Below, piece after piece: positions 19,901-29,279 of a stretch of 64,000 bases of DNA. Within the stretch, counting starts at the first letter, position 1; the number at the start of each line of letters is the position of its first letter. The translations under genes and the position numbers were made by a program. This DNA is from Hyphomonas sp. BRH_c22 (lineage in GTDB: Bacteria > Pseudomonadota > Alphaproteobacteria > Caulobacterales > Hyphomonadaceae): positions 17,232 to 81,231 of the forward strand of contig NZ_LADU01000019.1 in NCBI RefSeq assembly GCF_000961795.1. Reading direction: 5' to 3'. The notes under the pieces are model-generated. The model was given only the letters and a program-made list of their open reading frames with translations. It had not been told where the DNA came from and did not search any database.

Positions 19901-20464
19901 TTAGAACTTCACTTCAGGCGGTGTGCTGAGCGCCTCGCGGCCTTCAAGGCCGACATCGAAGAAGTCACGCGGCTCGAAGCTGAACATCCCGGCAATGATG
20001 GAGCCGGGGAACTGCTCGCGTGAGGTGTTGTAGTCCTGCACGGCGGAGTTGTAGAAACGCCGCGCCGCGGCCAGCTTGTCTTCGATCGCCGAGAGCTCGT
20101 TCTGCAGCTGGATGAAGTTCTGGTTCGCCTTGAGGTCCGGATAGGCTTCGGCCAGCGCGAACAGCTTGCCCAGCGCGCCGGTCAGCATGCCTTCGGCCGC
20201 AGACATCTCTGCAGGGGTCGATGCCGACTGCGCCGCACTGCGCGCCGCGATCACCTGCTGGAAGGTTTCCTGCTCGTGCTTGGCATAGCCCTTCACCGTC
20301 TCGACAAGGTTCGGGATCAGGTTCTGGCGCTGCTTCAGCTGAACGTCCACGTCGGCAAAGGCCTGATTGACCCGCTGGCGCTTCATCACCAGGCCGTTGT
20401 AGATCAGGATGACAAAGCCGACGACGGCGACCACTGCCGCCAGAACGATTAGAATGGGGCTCAT
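19901..20464 (-). CDS. LemA family protein
   Basis: 187 residues with a single N-terminal membrane helix (about 5-23, PILIVLAAVVAVVGFVILIY), then the LemA four-helix domain with the signature QRQNLIPNLVETVKGYAKHEQETF and YPDLKANQNFIQLQNEL, and RRFYNSAVQDYNTSREQFPGSI near the C-terminus. The cellular role of LemA is unclear. The ATG at 20464 follows GGAGGG. LemA genes often precede a TPM-domain gene; none is present here. Confidence 0.88.
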   Translation of the reverse strand: MSPILIVLAAVVAVVGFVILIYNGLVMKRQRVNQAFADVDVQLKQRQNLIPNLVETVKGYAKHEQETFQQVIAARSAAQSASTPAEMSAAEGMLTGALGKLFALAEAYPDLKANQNFIQLQNELSAIEDKLAAARRFYNSAVQDYNTSREQFPGSIIAGMFSFEPRDFFDVGLEGREALSTPPEVKF

Positions 20465-20575
20465 GAGCCGTCCCTCCACAAAATCAGATACACATGGCCT
20501 AGCGGCCAGACGCGTTTTGCGCAAGTCAGGCCAACCCGCTGGCTCTTACCATTCAAGTTTGCTTAAACTGGCGCC

Positions 20576-21325
20576 ATGTCCGACGCTGCCACCCTCGCGC
20601 GCATGATCAACGCGGCAACGCGCGTGATGGTTTTCACCGGTGCGGGCATCTCGACCGAGAGCGGCATTCCCGATTTCCGCAGCCCCGGCGGCGTCTGGTC
20701 CACGATGAAGCCGATCTACTTCCAGGATTTTGTCGCCTCGCGCGACCAGCGCCGCGAAGCCTGGACGCGCGTCTTCAACCGCTCGGCCGGCTGGGTCGGC
20801 GCCAGCCCCAATGCTGGCCACCGCGCCGTGGCGCGGCTCGTCGCCTCGGGCAAGGTCGGCGCGGTGGTGACGCAGAATGTCGACAACCTGCACCAGGAGT
20901 CCGGCGTGCCGCCAGAGCAGGTCATCGAGGTGCACGGCAACGCCACCTATGCGCGCTGCCTCACCTGCGGCAAGCGCTACGAGATCGAAAAGCTCAAGCC
21001 CCGCTGGGAAGCGGACGAGGACCTGACCTGCGTGTTCTGCACCGGCCTGATCAAGACCGCGACCATATCGTTCGGCCAGGCCATGCCGGAAGACAAGATG
21101 GAACGCGCCGCTGAAGAAGCCCTGCTCTGCGACCTCTGCCTTGTGCTTGGCTCGTCCCTCGTCGTCTACCCCGCCGCCGGCATCCCGCTGGAAGCCAAGC
21201 GCAACGGCGCCAAACTGGTCATCGTCAACCGCGAACCCACCGATCAGGATGCCTATGCGGACCTGGTGCTGAACACGGAGATCGGGCCGCTGATGAATGC
21301 CGTGCTGGAGCAGCTGTCCAACTGA
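20576..21325 (+). CDS. Sir2-family NAD-dependent protein deacylase
   Basis: Class III deacylase of 249 residues that removes acyl groups from protein lysines using NAD+. Motifs: GAGIS at 22-26, IPDFRSPGGVW, QNVDNLH with Gln100, catalytic His120, and a zinc ribbon of Cys128/131/152/155. Divergent from lemA, convergent with hsp20. Confidence 0.92.
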   Translation: MSDAATLARMINAATRVMVFTGAGISTESGIPDFRSPGGVWSTMKPIYFQDFVASRDQRREAWTRVFNRSAGWVGASPNAGHRAVARLVASGKVGAVVTQNVDNLHQESGVPPEQVIEVHGNATYARCLTCGKRYEIEKLKPRWEADEDLTCVFCTGLIKTATISFGQAMPEDKMERAAEEALLCDLCLVLGSSLVVYPAAGIPLEAKRNGAKLVIVNREPTDQDAYADLVLNTEIGPLMNAVLEQLSN

Positions 21326-21333
21326 CCCAAGCA

Positions 21334-21361
21334 TGAAGGGCTGACTGCGGGCAGTCCTTCA
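21334..21361. terminator. Hairpin between convergent sir2 and hsp20 genes
   Basis: TGAAGG and GACTG pair with CAGTC and CCTTCA around a short cggg loop, with a 3-nt bulge. Its position between two 3' ends suggests a shared terminator; no long T-run follows. Confidence 0.4.
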
Positions 21362-21389
21362 TTGATTGCAGAAAATGCCGGACGCCTGC

Positions 21390-21893
21390 CTAGTCGGCCT
21401 TCTTGATTTCGACACGCCGGACCTTTTCGACCTTCTCCGGCGATTTCGGCAGCTCGACATGAATGACGCCGTTCTTGAAGGTCGCCTTGATGTCGCCCTC
21501 TTTCACGTCGTTCGGTAATTGCAGCGAACGCTTGAACATGCCGTAGGAACGCTCCGAATACTGGATGCCGTTTTCCTTCTTGTTTTCCGCATGTTTGCGC
21601 TCGCCCTCGATCGTCAGGATGCCATCGGCGACATTCACCTCGACTTCGTTTTCGCTCATGCCCGGCAGGTCAGCTTCAATCAGATATGCAGTGTCGGTTT
21701 CGGAAACCTCGATTTCCGGCATGCTGATTGCGCCATTGCCTGACGCAAAATGCCGCTCCAAGCCGTTGCTCTGCCAGACATCCTGAAACAGGCGGTCAAT
21801 ACCGCGATGCAGTGTTTCAAAGGGATCGTTCGACGGACCAAGAACCGGAAGGTTCGACCTGTTTCCGAAGGGAATCAAATCACGGAATGACAT
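21390..21893 (-). CDS. Hsp20/alpha-crystallin small heat-shock protein
   Basis: ATP-independent chaperone of 167 residues that holds unfolded proteins. The alpha-crystallin domain spans about 55-155: PEIEVSETDTAYLIEADLPGM, GILTIEGERK, and the C-terminal GVIHVELPKSPE (A-x-x-x-n-G-v-L-like). The N-terminal arm begins MSFRDLIPFGNRS. The ribosome binding site is in GGAAAGGAAC. The upstream region has a 7-bp dyad and a GC hairpin; no ROSE-type thermometer was recognised. Confidence 0.93.
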   Translation of the reverse strand: MSFRDLIPFGNRSNLPVLGPSNDPFETLHRGIDRLFQDVWQSNGLERHFASGNGAISMPEIEVSETDTAYLIEADLPGMSENEVEVNVADGILTIEGERKHAENKKENGIQYSERSYGMFKRSLQLPNDVKEGDIKATFKNGVIHVELPKSPEKVEKVRRVEIKKAD

Positions 21894-21984
21894 TTTAAGT
21901 TCCTTTCCAAACTGGTTATCGACGCGCGGCCCTCAGCCCCTGTCAGGACAGGGCCGCAGGGAAAAATTTAGTCACGCCCCGGCT

Positions 21985-22003
21985 GAACTCAATACGTGAG
22001 TTC
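21985..22003. promoter_or_regulatory. Inverted repeat GAACTCA-N5-TGAGTTC upstream of hsp20
   Basis: A perfect 7-bp dyad about 92 bp before the hsp20 start, in the short region between parC and hsp20. It may be an operator for hsp20; it could equally be part of the parC 3' end. Confidence 0.25.
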
Positions 22004-22077
22004 ACCTAAGCTCGGTCCATTAACGCTTATTCATGGCGCCCGCCGGACTGGTTGCCTGTCGCGGCCCTTGTGGCGTG

Positions 22078-24312
22078 TCAGCCGTTAAACGTGCCCGTCC
22101 GCGGGAAGCCCTTCGGCACGGTCTTGCCGGCCTGGGCCCGCTTGCCGATCCACTCTTCCCATTCCGGGAAGGCACGGTGGCGCCCGCCAGCCATCACGAT
22201 CAGGCCGTCGCGCTTGTCGAACGTCATCAGGTCGGCCAGCGTGTCCTTGCCGCGATAGGCCTGCAGCTTGTTGCCCTTACCGCGCGCCATTTCGGGCAGC
22301 TCGTCGAGCGGGAAGATCAGCATCTTCCGGTTTGATCCGACCACGGCCAGCATGTCGCCCTCAACCGGCATGCAAACGTTCAGCGTACCCTCGCCGGTAT
22401 TGACCGCCTGCTTGCCCGCCTTGCGGTTGGATTCCAGTTCCTTCTCGTCGACCACAAAACCATAGCCGACGGTCGAGGCCATGACGCGCTTGCGGCCCTC
22501 CTCCAGCTTGAACATCGCAACGATATCCACGCTGTCCTCCAGCTCGATCGACAGGCGGATCGGCTCGCCATGCCCGCGCCCGCCCGGCAGCTTGTCGGCC
22601 ATCAGCGTGAACGCCCGGCCATCCGACGCCATCAGGATGATCTTGTCCGTACTCATCACTTCTTCGCTCAGGTACAGCTCGTCGCCATCCTTGAACTTGG
22701 TCGCATCCGGGTCCAGGCCGTGGCCCTTCATCCCGCGTATCCAGCCCTGCGCCGACAGGACAACCGTCAGCGGCTCCTTCGGGCGCGAGGCTTCAAGGGC
22801 AGCGGCCAGGTCCACATCCGGCGCGTCTTCAAACTGCGCGCGGCGATCACCCAGCGCCGGGTCTTCGGTCAGCTGGTCACGCGCGGCCTTCAGCTGCTTG
22901 GAAACGCTCGTCCACTGGCGCGCGGTCGACCCGATCAGCTTGACCAGCTCGTCGCGCTCCTCGACCAGCTTGGTGTGCTCGCCACGGATTTCCATTTCTT
23001 CCAGCTTGCGCAAGGCCCGCAAACGCAGGTTCAGGATGGCTTCGGCCTGGATGTCGGAAATCCCGAACCGCGCCATCAATTCCTGCTTGGGCTCATCCTC
23101 TTCGCGGATGATGCGGATCACCTCGTCGATATTGAGATAGGCGATCAGGTAGCCGTCGAGCAGGTGCAGGCGCTTCTCGATCTTGTCGAGGCGAAACTCG
23201 GCGCGGCGCACGACCACTTCGCGGCGATGCTCCAGATAGGCCTTCAGCACGTCCTTCAGGCCCATGACCTGCGGCGCGCCCTTGTGCAGCACGTTCATGT
23301 TCATGCTGAAACGCGTTTCCAGGTCGCAGACCTTGAACAGGCTTTCCATCAGCACGTCGGGTTCCACCGTCTTGGCGCGCGGCACCAGCACGAGGCGCAC
23401 GTCCTCGGCGCTCTCGTCGCGCACATCGTCCAGCAGCGGCAGTTTCTTCTGCTCCAACAGCTCGCCCAGCTTCTCCAGCAGGCGCGATTTCTGCACCTGG
23501 TAGGGAATCTGCGTCACGATGATCTGGTAGGTGCCCCGGCCGGTATCCTCGACCTCCCATTTCGCCCGCATGCGGAAGCTGCCCCGGCCCGTCTCATAGG
23601 CGTCGAGCATGGATTCACGGGATTCGACGATCACGCCGCCTGTCGGGAAATCCGGCCCCTTCACGAACTGCATCAGGTCAGCCGTCGTCGCCTTCGGCGT
23701 CTCGATCAGGAAGCGCGCGGCATCGATCACCTCGGCCGCATTGTGCGGCGGAATGCTGGTCGCCATGCCCACCGCGATACCCGTCGCACCATTGCAGAGC
23801 AGGTTCGGGAAGCCCGCCGGCAGCACGACCGGCTCTTCGTCATTCTCGGCATAGTTGGCGCGGAAATCGACGGCGTTCTCGCTGAGGCCATCCAGCAGCA
23901 GTTCCGCCGCATGGGTCATCCGCGCTTCGGTATAGCGATAGGCGGCTGCGCTATCCCCGTCGATATTGCCAAAGTTGCCCTGGCCATCGACCAGCGGGTA
24001 GCGGACGTTGAAATCCTGCGCCAGGCGCACCAGCGTGTCATAGATCGAGCTGTCGCCGTGCGGGTGCCAGTTACCCATCACGTCGCCGACAATCTTGGCG
24101 CACTTGCGGAAACCGCCTTCGGGATCCAGCTTCAGCTCCCGCATCCCATACAGGATGCGCCGCTGAACCGGCTTCAGGCCGTCACGCACATCCGGCAGCG
24201 CGCGGGAGGTAATGGTCGAGAGCGCATAGGCGAGATAGCGCTTCGACAGCGCCTCACTCATGGGTTCATTGATGATCCGGTCTTCCGGGCCACCGTCAAG
24301 CAGGTCGGTCAT
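22078..24312 (-). CDS. parC: DNA topoisomerase IV subunit A
   Basis: Breaks and rejoins DNA to decatenate daughter chromosomes, with ParE. 744 residues: the winged-helix/tower breakage domain contains KPVQRRILYGM, HPHGDSSIYD (quinolone-resistance region, with the susceptible-type Ser88) and the catalytic Tyr127 in AAYRYTEARM. The C-terminal half carries beta-pinwheel repeats. The length and MTDLLDGGPEDRIINEPMSEALSKRYLAYA start favour ParC over GyrA. An in-frame extension to 24378 lacks family sequence. Confidence 0.93.
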   Translation of the reverse strand: MTDLLDGGPEDRIINEPMSEALSKRYLAYALSTITSRALPDVRDGLKPVQRRILYGMRELKLDPEGGFRKCAKIVGDVMGNWHPHGDSSIYDTLVRLAQDFNVRYPLVDGQGNFGNIDGDSAAAYRYTEARMTHAAELLLDGLSENAVDFRANYAENDEEPVVLPAGFPNLLCNGATGIAVGMATSIPPHNAAEVIDAARFLIETPKATTADLMQFVKGPDFPTGGVIVESRESMLDAYETGRGSFRMRAKWEVEDTGRGTYQIIVTQIPYQVQKSRLLEKLGELLEQKKLPLLDDVRDESAEDVRLVLVPRAKTVEPDVLMESLFKVCDLETRFSMNMNVLHKGAPQVMGLKDVLKAYLEHRREVVVRRAEFRLDKIEKRLHLLDGYLIAYLNIDEVIRIIREEDEPKQELMARFGISDIQAEAILNLRLRALRKLEEMEIRGEHTKLVEERDELVKLIGSTARQWTSVSKQLKAARDQLTEDPALGDRRAQFEDAPDVDLAAALEASRPKEPLTVVLSAQGWIRGMKGHGLDPDATKFKDGDELYLSEEVMSTDKIILMASDGRAFTLMADKLPGGRGHGEPIRLSIELEDSVDIVAMFKLEEGRKRVMASTVGYGFVVDEKELESNRKAGKQAVNTGEGTLNVCMPVEGDMLAVVGSNRKMLIFPLDELPEMARGKGNKLQAYRGKDTLADLMTFDKRDGLIVMAGGRHRAFPEWEEWIGKRAQAGKTVPKGFPRTGTFNG

Positions 24313-24387
24313 TCTGGCCTCTTTGCATCTCGTGCCACATTCTGGTGCAGGGGCCCGGTCTATACCGACTCGGGCCACTGCGCAGCA

Positions 24388-24412
24388 TTAACAGAAACGG
24401 CGGTTTGGTTAA
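24388..24412. promoter_or_regulatory. Spaced dyad TTAAC-N15-GTTAA, site 1
   Basis: TTAACAGAA and TTGGTTAA flank a 15-nt spacer between the divergent parC and extensin-like genes. The same pattern occurs at 58178-58202. TTAA half-sites recall CtrA boxes, but the orientation and spacing differ from the canonical TTAA-N7-TTAA. Confidence 0.25.
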
Positions 24413-24434
24413 GGAATGGGTAAAACGCAAGCAA

Positions 24435-25118
24435 ATGACTGAGTTTCGGGCCTGGCTCCTCCTTCTCGGCGTACCCGTGCTTGTGGTCGCCCTGCTCCTG
24501 TGGGTGGCGCCGCCGCGGCACAACCCGTTCGCGCCCATCGACCTGACAGACCGGATCGGCTTCGGCACCAAGGCCAAGCTGGAGCGCGCCCGTGACCAGC
24601 GGGACGTCTGTTTCGCGGCCCTCGATTCGGCATCCATCCTCTACACCCCGCTCGAAGACGACCCCAAAGGCCAGAAATGCAGCCTGCGGGGCGCCCTCAC
24701 CCTCGACCGCACCCTCACCCCCTATTCCGCCACACTCAGCATGACCTGCGCCCAGACGGCCGCCCTCTACACCTGGGAACGCCATGTCGCCCGCCCGGCA
24801 GCAGTGGAAATCTTCGGCTCACCCCTCGCCCGGATCGAAACCTATGGCAGCTTCTCCTGTCGCAACATCGCCGGCAGCGGCCGCCTCTCCGAACATGCCC
24901 ACGCCAATGCCGTCGACATTTCCGGCTTCCGCCTTGAGGATGGCCGCCTGATCGACGTGAAAACCCACTGGAAACAAGGCGGAAAGGAGGCGAAATTCCT
25001 CAAGCGCGTGCACGAAGGCGGCTGCGATATCTTCTCCGTCACCCTCGGCCCCGACTATAATGCCGCCCACGCGGACCATTTCCACTTCGACATGGGCAAT
25101 GGCGGCATCTGCCGCTAA
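24435..25118 (+). CDS. Extensin-like protein with LAS-type peptidase motif
   Basis: 227 residues with one N-terminal membrane helix (about 5-22), so anchored in the inner membrane facing the periplasm. The C-terminal domain shows the metal-site pattern of LAS peptidases (VanX/D,D-carboxypeptidase fold): SEHAHANAVDISGF (S-x-H-x6-D) and HADHFHFD (H-x-H). It may act on peptidoglycan; alphaproteobacterial members are called extensin-family proteins and are uncharacterised. Four or more cysteines could form disulfides. Confidence 0.8.
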   Translation: MTEFRAWLLLLGVPVLVVALLLWVAPPRHNPFAPIDLTDRIGFGTKAKLERARDQRDVCFAALDSASILYTPLEDDPKGQKCSLRGALTLDRTLTPYSATLSMTCAQTAALYTWERHVARPAAVEIFGSPLARIETYGSFSCRNIAGSGRLSEHAHANAVDISGFRLEDGRLIDVKTHWKQGGKEAKFLKRVHEGGCDIFSVTLGPDYNAAHADHFHFDMGNGGICR

Positions 25119-25200
25119 GGCACCTGCCGCAAGGACTCCCCTTCTGCACCCGGCAATCTTCGCTACACTGCTGAAAAACAAGAAGATCAGGGAGTTTCAA

Positions 25201-25629
25201 ATGACCCATGCCATGCTTCTGCCCGTTGCCGTCCTTGCGGCCTGGTCACTGGTGATGTGGATATGGATGCTCAAGACGCGTGTCCCGGCGATGCAAAAGG
25301 CGCAGATGCACCCTGAAAAGGCCAAGCATACGCGCAGCGACGCCTTCAACGCCCTGCCCTCGGAAGTCCGCCAGATTTCGGACAACTACAACCATCTCAT
25401 GGAACAGCCGACCATTTTCTATGCCTTGGCTCTGGCCCTCGCGCTCAGCGGATCTGCAGGCTTGGTTGATGTCGGCTTTGCGTGGGCGTACGTCGCCATC
25501 CGCATCGTACACTCGATCTGGCAGGCCACCGCCAACAAGGTCATGATCCGATTCTACATGTTCATCGCATCGACACTGATGCTCTTCCCGCTAGCAGGAC
25601 GGGCGATCTACATCCTTGCGACAAGCTGA
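25201..25629 (+). CDS. MAPEG-family membrane protein
   Basis: 142 residues with four hydrophobic helices, as in the MAPEG (microsomal glutathione S-transferase-like) family. The central NHLMEQPTIFYALALALAL and the later RIVHSIWQ are typical. The start is at the ATG preceded by AGGGAG. A soluble GST gene follows 31 bp downstream, which may indicate a shared glutathione-related role. Confidence 0.85.
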   Translation: MTHAMLLPVAVLAAWSLVMWIWMLKTRVPAMQKAQMHPEKAKHTRSDAFNALPSEVRQISDNYNHLMEQPTIFYALALALALSGSAGLVDVGFAWAYVAIRIVHSIWQATANKVMIRFYMFIASTLMLFPLAGRAIYILATS

Positions 25630-25660
25630 AAACAAGAATGATTCCAAAGGGAAGCACCTC

Positions 25661-26272
25661 ATGAAACTCTACACATCCATCGGCCCCAACCCGCATGTCG
25701 TGCGCATGTTCATGGCCGAACGCGGCATCACCCTGCCCACGCAGGACGTCGACATCGTCAAGGGCGCGAATCTCGGCGAGCCCTATCTCTCGGTCAATCC
25801 GGCCGCCCAGTCGCCCGCGCTGGAACTCGACGATGGCAGCATCATCACCGAGATCTGGCCGATCTGCGAATATCTCGACGAGACCCATACCGGCGACAGC
25901 CTGTTCGGCGCGACGCCCGAGAAACGCGCCCAGACGCGCCGCTGGACGCGCTGGACAGACCTCAACGTGCTGGAACCGATGACCAATGGCTTCCGCTTTG
26001 CCGAGGGCCTCGCCATGTTCAAGGACCGCACACGCTGCCTGCCAGACGCCGCCCCCGGCCTGAAGGCCCGCGCGCAGGACAAGCTTGCCTTCCTCGACGG
26101 CCAGCTCGCCACCCGCGACCATATTGCCGGGGATGTCTTCAGTTTCGCCGACATCATGCTGTTCTGCTTCCAGGCCTTCGGCAACCAGATCGGCCAGCCG
26201 CTGAACCCGGAATTGAAGAACCTCACCGCCTGGTTCGAGCGCGTCGGCGCCCGCCCCAGCGCCAGCGTCTAG
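25661..26272 (+). CDS. Glutathione S-transferase family protein
   Basis: 203 residues. The N-terminal thioredoxin-like domain starts MKLYTSIGPNPHVVRMFMAE and includes NPAAQSPALELDDGSIITEIWPICEYLDE (the cis-Pro region and the Glu-Ile/Ser glutathione-binding turn). The helical C-terminal domain has the N-capping FSFADIMLF motif. The substrate cannot be inferred. Its stop overlaps the convergent recO by 4 bp. Confidence 0.88.
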   Translation: MKLYTSIGPNPHVVRMFMAERGITLPTQDVDIVKGANLGEPYLSVNPAAQSPALELDDGSIITEIWPICEYLDETHTGDSLFGATPEKRAQTRRWTRWTDLNVLEPMTNGFRFAEGLAMFKDRTRCLPDAAPGLKARAQDKLAFLDGQLATRDHIAGDVFSFADIMLFCFQAFGNQIGQPLNPELKNLTAWFERVGARPSASV

Positions 26273-27000
26273 CCTCGCTTCAGCAGCCGCGCCACCAGCT
26301 GCGCCCTTTGCGCAGGCACGGCGCGGTTCATGCCGTTGAACACGCGCGTTTCGATGAAATGCCCCGTCAGGGCAAGGCCGTCGGCAATGTCGGTCACGCC
26401 CACCGGCGCCTCGGACGACACAAGAAAGCCCGGCAGGCGCAGAAGCCGGCTGACATAGTCTTCGGCCTCCGATCCGCGCACGGCACGCCCTGTCTTGGGT
26501 GACACATGGGTCAGCCCGTCATTCGCGCCGCTCAGGGCACAGGCCTCGAGATCAAGCCCGAAGCCGAGCGACGACAAAAGCCCGAGTTCCCAGCGGACAT
26601 ATAAAGCAGGCCAGACGTCCTGCGCCTCGATCTGGTCGAGCAGTAACGTCGTCGCCTCATAGAGCGCCGAACCCGCCGCATCGCCCTCGTCCAGCGCGCC
26701 GCGCAGCAATGTGGTCACCGCCGAAATCGCCGCCAAGGCCCCGGCATCATCCAGCACGCGCGCGGCCCTCTCGCGGCTCGCCTCGGCCACATCGAACCGG
26801 CCGAGCTGTTCCTCGAGCCGCCCGGTCCATGACAGGGACAGCGTATTTCCCGCCTCATACTGGCCGCGCCGCGCGCGCGATGCGCCGCCATAGACCAGGC
26901 CGGACCGCCGCCCCCGCGTCTTGGTCAGCACATCAAGGATCAGCCCGCCCTCACCAAACCGGCGTCCGCCAAGGATCAGTCCGTCATCGGTCCAGTTCAT
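26269..27000 (-). CDS. recO: DNA repair protein RecO
   Basis: Loads RecA on SSB-coated single-stranded DNA together with RecR. 243 residues: N-terminal OB fold (WTDDGLILGGRRFGEGGLILDVLTKTRG, then GLVYGGASRAR) and a helical C-terminal part with a single Cys where zinc-binding members have four, so the zinc finger is not intact. It follows era across a repeat-bearing gap. Confidence 0.9.
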   Translation of the reverse strand: MNWTDDGLILGGRRFGEGGLILDVLTKTRGRRSGLVYGGASRARRGQYEAGNTLSLSWTGRLEEQLGRFDVAEASRERAARVLDDAGALAAISAVTTLLRGALDEGDAAGSALYEATTLLLDQIEAQDVWPALYVRWELGLLSSLGFGLDLEACALSGANDGLTHVSPKTGRAVRGSEAEDYVSRLLRLPGFLVSSEAPVGVTDIADGLALTGHFIETRVFNGMNRAVPAQRAQLVARLLKRG

Positions 27001-27009
27001 GCTGAAGCC

Positions 27010-27171
27010 CTCTCTCCCTCTGGGAGTGGGGGTTGATGGTGAGGGGTCACAGGCTTGCCCATTGGTATCTGGTTGCGGAGGCGAGTGGCATCATTCAGGT
27101 AATCCATCAAATCATGCTCCCGGGGACAACGCGGCGTCCCCTCACCCCAACCCCTCTCCCCAGAGGGAGGG
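27010..27171. repeat. Inverted pair of purine-rich/pyrimidine-rich repeats between recO and era
   Basis: A ~37-bp segment at 27010-27046 (CTCTCCCTCTGGGAG, then GGGGTTGATGGTGAGGGG) is mirrored at 27138-27171 (CCCCTCACCCCAACCCC, then CTCTCCCCAGAGGGAGGGG) with about 90 bp between. Each arm itself contains a small CTC/GAG hairpin. The arrangement resembles intergenic repeat pairs (REP/BIME-like or a MITE remnant). Confidence 0.6.
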
Positions 27172-27175
27172 GCTT

Positions 27176-28123
27176 CTAGACATCAAACTCCAGGCCGATG
27201 CCGGAATAACTGTCCCGCCGCTCCTGCCATTTTTCGTCCACTTTCACGAACAGGAATAGGTGCACGGGCCGGTCCAGCATCTCCGTCAGTTCCTTGCGCG
27301 CCATCCGCCCGATTTCCTTGATCGAGGCGCCATTCTTGCCCAGCACCATGGCCTTGTGGCCCTCCCGTCCGACCACGATCACCTGCTGCACACGGACAGA
27401 TCCGTCCTTCCTCTCTTCCCAGCTCTCGGTCTCGACCATCAGCTGGTAGGGCAGTTCCTGGTGCATGCGCAGCAGCAGCTTCTCGCGCGTCACCTCCGCC
27501 GCCAGCAGGCGCATCGGCAGGTCGGCCGTCTGGTCCGGCGGATAGAGCGCCGTACCCGCAGGCATCCGCTCCGCGAGCGCAGCGGCCAGCCGGTCGACAC
27601 CGTCACCGTTCTCGGCCGAGATCATGAAGATCTCGTCATAGACGCCGGTGTCGCTCAGCTCCGCCATGACAGGCAGTACCTGGTCATGCGGGAACAGGTC
27701 GATCTTGTTGAGGGCGAGGAAAGCGCGCTTTTCGGTCAGTTTCAGCTGGTCGATCACGCGGCGGTCATCGGCAATCGACATTTTCTGTGCGCCAGTGGCG
27801 TTGCCTGCCCGGTCAGCCACCCAGGCCGAACTGTCGATCAGGTGCACGATGGCATCGGCGTCCGCCGCGCCGCTCCAGGCCGCCTTGACCATGGCCCGGT
27901 CGAGCCGGCGCTTGGCCACGAAGATGCCGGGCGTATCGACCAGTACGATCTGCGCGTCGCCCACCTGCGCCACGCCGCGCACGGGAAAGCGCGTCGTCTG
28001 CACCTTGTGCGTGACGATCGCTACCTTGGCCCCGACAAGGCGGTTGGTCAGCGTGGACTTGCCCGCATTCGGCGCGCCGATAATGGCGGCAAAGCCAGCG
28101 CGGTTGATTTCGGTTTCAGTCAT
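27176..28123 (-). CDS. era: GTPase Era
   Basis: Essential GTPase that binds 16S rRNA and assists 30S maturation. 315 residues: G1 GAPNAGKST at 16-24, TTRFPVRG switch I, DTPG, and NKID. The C-terminal KH domain contains HKAMVLGKNGASIKEIGRMARKEL. The start codon overlaps the rnc stop (4 nt). Confidence 0.97.
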   Translation of the reverse strand: MTETEINRAGFAAIIGAPNAGKSTLTNRLVGAKVAIVTHKVQTTRFPVRGVAQVGDAQIVLVDTPGIFVAKRRLDRAMVKAAWSGAADADAIVHLIDSSAWVADRAGNATGAQKMSIADDRRVIDQLKLTEKRAFLALNKIDLFPHDQVLPVMAELSDTGVYDEIFMISAENGDGVDRLAAALAERMPAGTALYPPDQTADLPMRLLAAEVTREKLLLRMHQELPYQLMVETESWEERKDGSVRVQQVIVVGREGHKAMVLGKNGASIKEIGRMARKELTEMLDRPVHLFLFVKVDEKWQERRDSYSGIGLEFDV

Positions 28124-28875
28124 GGTGTTCCAGTCAGGCTGTCCAGCAGCAGGGCGGCTGCATTTCGCTCGGCGTCGCGTTTCGAAGAACCCTTCGCCTT
28201 GGCCGCCCCATGGGGCGGTACTTGCACTTCTATCTCGTAAACCGGCTCATGGTCAGGGCCGGACCGCTCAATCACATTGTATTTCGGCAGCGGCAGGCCC
28301 TGGCCCTGGGCCCATTCCTGCAGCAGAGTCTTCGGGTCACGGGTTTCGGCAGGCGCCGACGAGAACTGGTGCGTCCAGCCCGCTTCGACGAACTTGCGCG
28401 CTGCCGACAGGCCGCCATCCTGATAGATCGCACCGATCAGCGCTTCGCAGGCATCGCCCAGCGTGGACTCGCGATCGCGGCCTCCAGACGCCACTTCGCC
28501 GTCAGACAGTATGATGTGTTCCTGAAGGCCGAAATGCCGGAAGGCCTCCGCGCAGGCGCCCTTCTTCACGAACCGGTTGAGGCGCGGGGCCAGCTCGCCT
28601 TCACTCTCGGTCTTGCGCCGCTCGATCAGGCGCTCGGCAATCAGGAGGTTCAGCACGCGGTCGCCGAGGAATTCGAGCCTCTGGTTCGACAGGCGAACGG
28701 AATCGGCTGCCGCCACCGCGCTCGGATGGGTGAACGCCTGCACGAGCAGGCTCCTGTCCTTGAAATGATGGCCAATGCGCTCCTGGATCGCCTTGACCTG
28801 CGCATCGGCAAGGCCCGGCACGTTGGCCTTGGCTGCGGCGCGCAGGCGCGTACGCTTCGGACGGGCAGGCTTCAT
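28120..28875 (-). CDS. rnc: Ribonuclease III
   Basis: Cleaves double-stranded RNA in rRNA and mRNA processing. 251 residues: the endonuclease signature [14 protein letters not shown] and the second metal site [16 protein letters not shown], then a C-terminal dsRNA-binding domain ([20 protein letters not shown] ending [10 protein letters not shown]). The start at 28875 overlaps the acpS stop (ATGA); an upstream in-frame start at 28920 is inside acpS. Confidence 0.96.
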   Translation of the reverse strand: MKPARPKRTRLRAAAKANVPGLADAQVKAIQERIGHHFKDRSLLVQAFTHPSAVAAADSVRLSNQRLEFLGDRVLNLLIAERLIERRKTESEGELAPRLNRFVKKGACAEAFRHFGLQEHIILSDGEVASGGRDRESTLGDACEALIGAIYQDGGLSAARKFVEAGWTHQFSSAPAETRDPKTLLQEWAQGQGLPLPKYNVIERSGPDHEPVYEIEVQVPPHGAAKAKGSSKRDAERNAAALLLDSLTGTP

Positions 28876-29279
28876 GGCTTCACCGGCAGCGCTTCGATGA
28901 TAACCTGCGCCTCCGCCCACGGATGATCGTCCGTGATCGTCAGATGAATAACCGCCTCATGCCCTTCGGGAATCATTTTCGCCAGTCGCTCGGCCGCGCC
29001 GCCGGTCAGCGTCAGCGTCGGCCGGCCCGAGGGCAGGTTCACAACGCCCAGGTCTTTCCAGTGCACGCCGTGGCGCGGAACGCCCGTGCCAAGCGCCTTG
29101 GCGCAGGCCTCTTTGGCCGCAAACCGCTTGGCATAGGTCTCGGCCGTCAGGCGGCGGCGCCGCGCCAGGGCAATCTCGGTCTCGGTAAAGACGCGGTTTT
29201 CAAACCGCTCGCCAAACTTGGCCAGCGTCTTCGCGATCCGGTCAATATTGCAGAGGTCATTGCCGATGCCGATAATCAT
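28872..29279 (-). CDS. acpS: Holo-[acyl-carrier-protein] synthase
   Basis: Transfers 4'-phosphopantetheine from CoA to apo-ACP. 135 residues with the Mg-binding [12 protein letters not shown] (Asp8) and [15 protein letters not shown] (Glu in the second motif). Overlaps pdxJ and rnc by 4 nt on each side, inside the rsh-to-era cluster. A lepB gene, often between acpS and rnc in this clade, is absent. Confidence 0.95.
   Translation of the reverse strand: MIIGIGNDLCNIDRIAKTLAKFGERFENRVFTETEIALARRRRLTAETYAKRFAAKEACAKALGTGVPRHGVHWKDLGVVNLPSGRPTLTLTGGAAERLAKMIPEGHEAVIHLTITDDHPWAEAQVIIEALPVKP

Noticed and set aside
21894..22077. ROSE-type RNA thermometer before hsp20
   Set aside because: The conserved U-U/C-G-C-U element near the ribosome binding site is missing; only a plain GC hairpin is present.
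22570..24423. Long open frame (617 codons) on the plus strand opposite parC
   Set aside because: It is antisense to a clearly recognised gene with intact family motifs; the low-complexity Gln/His/Arg-rich product is typical of GC-rich shadow frames.
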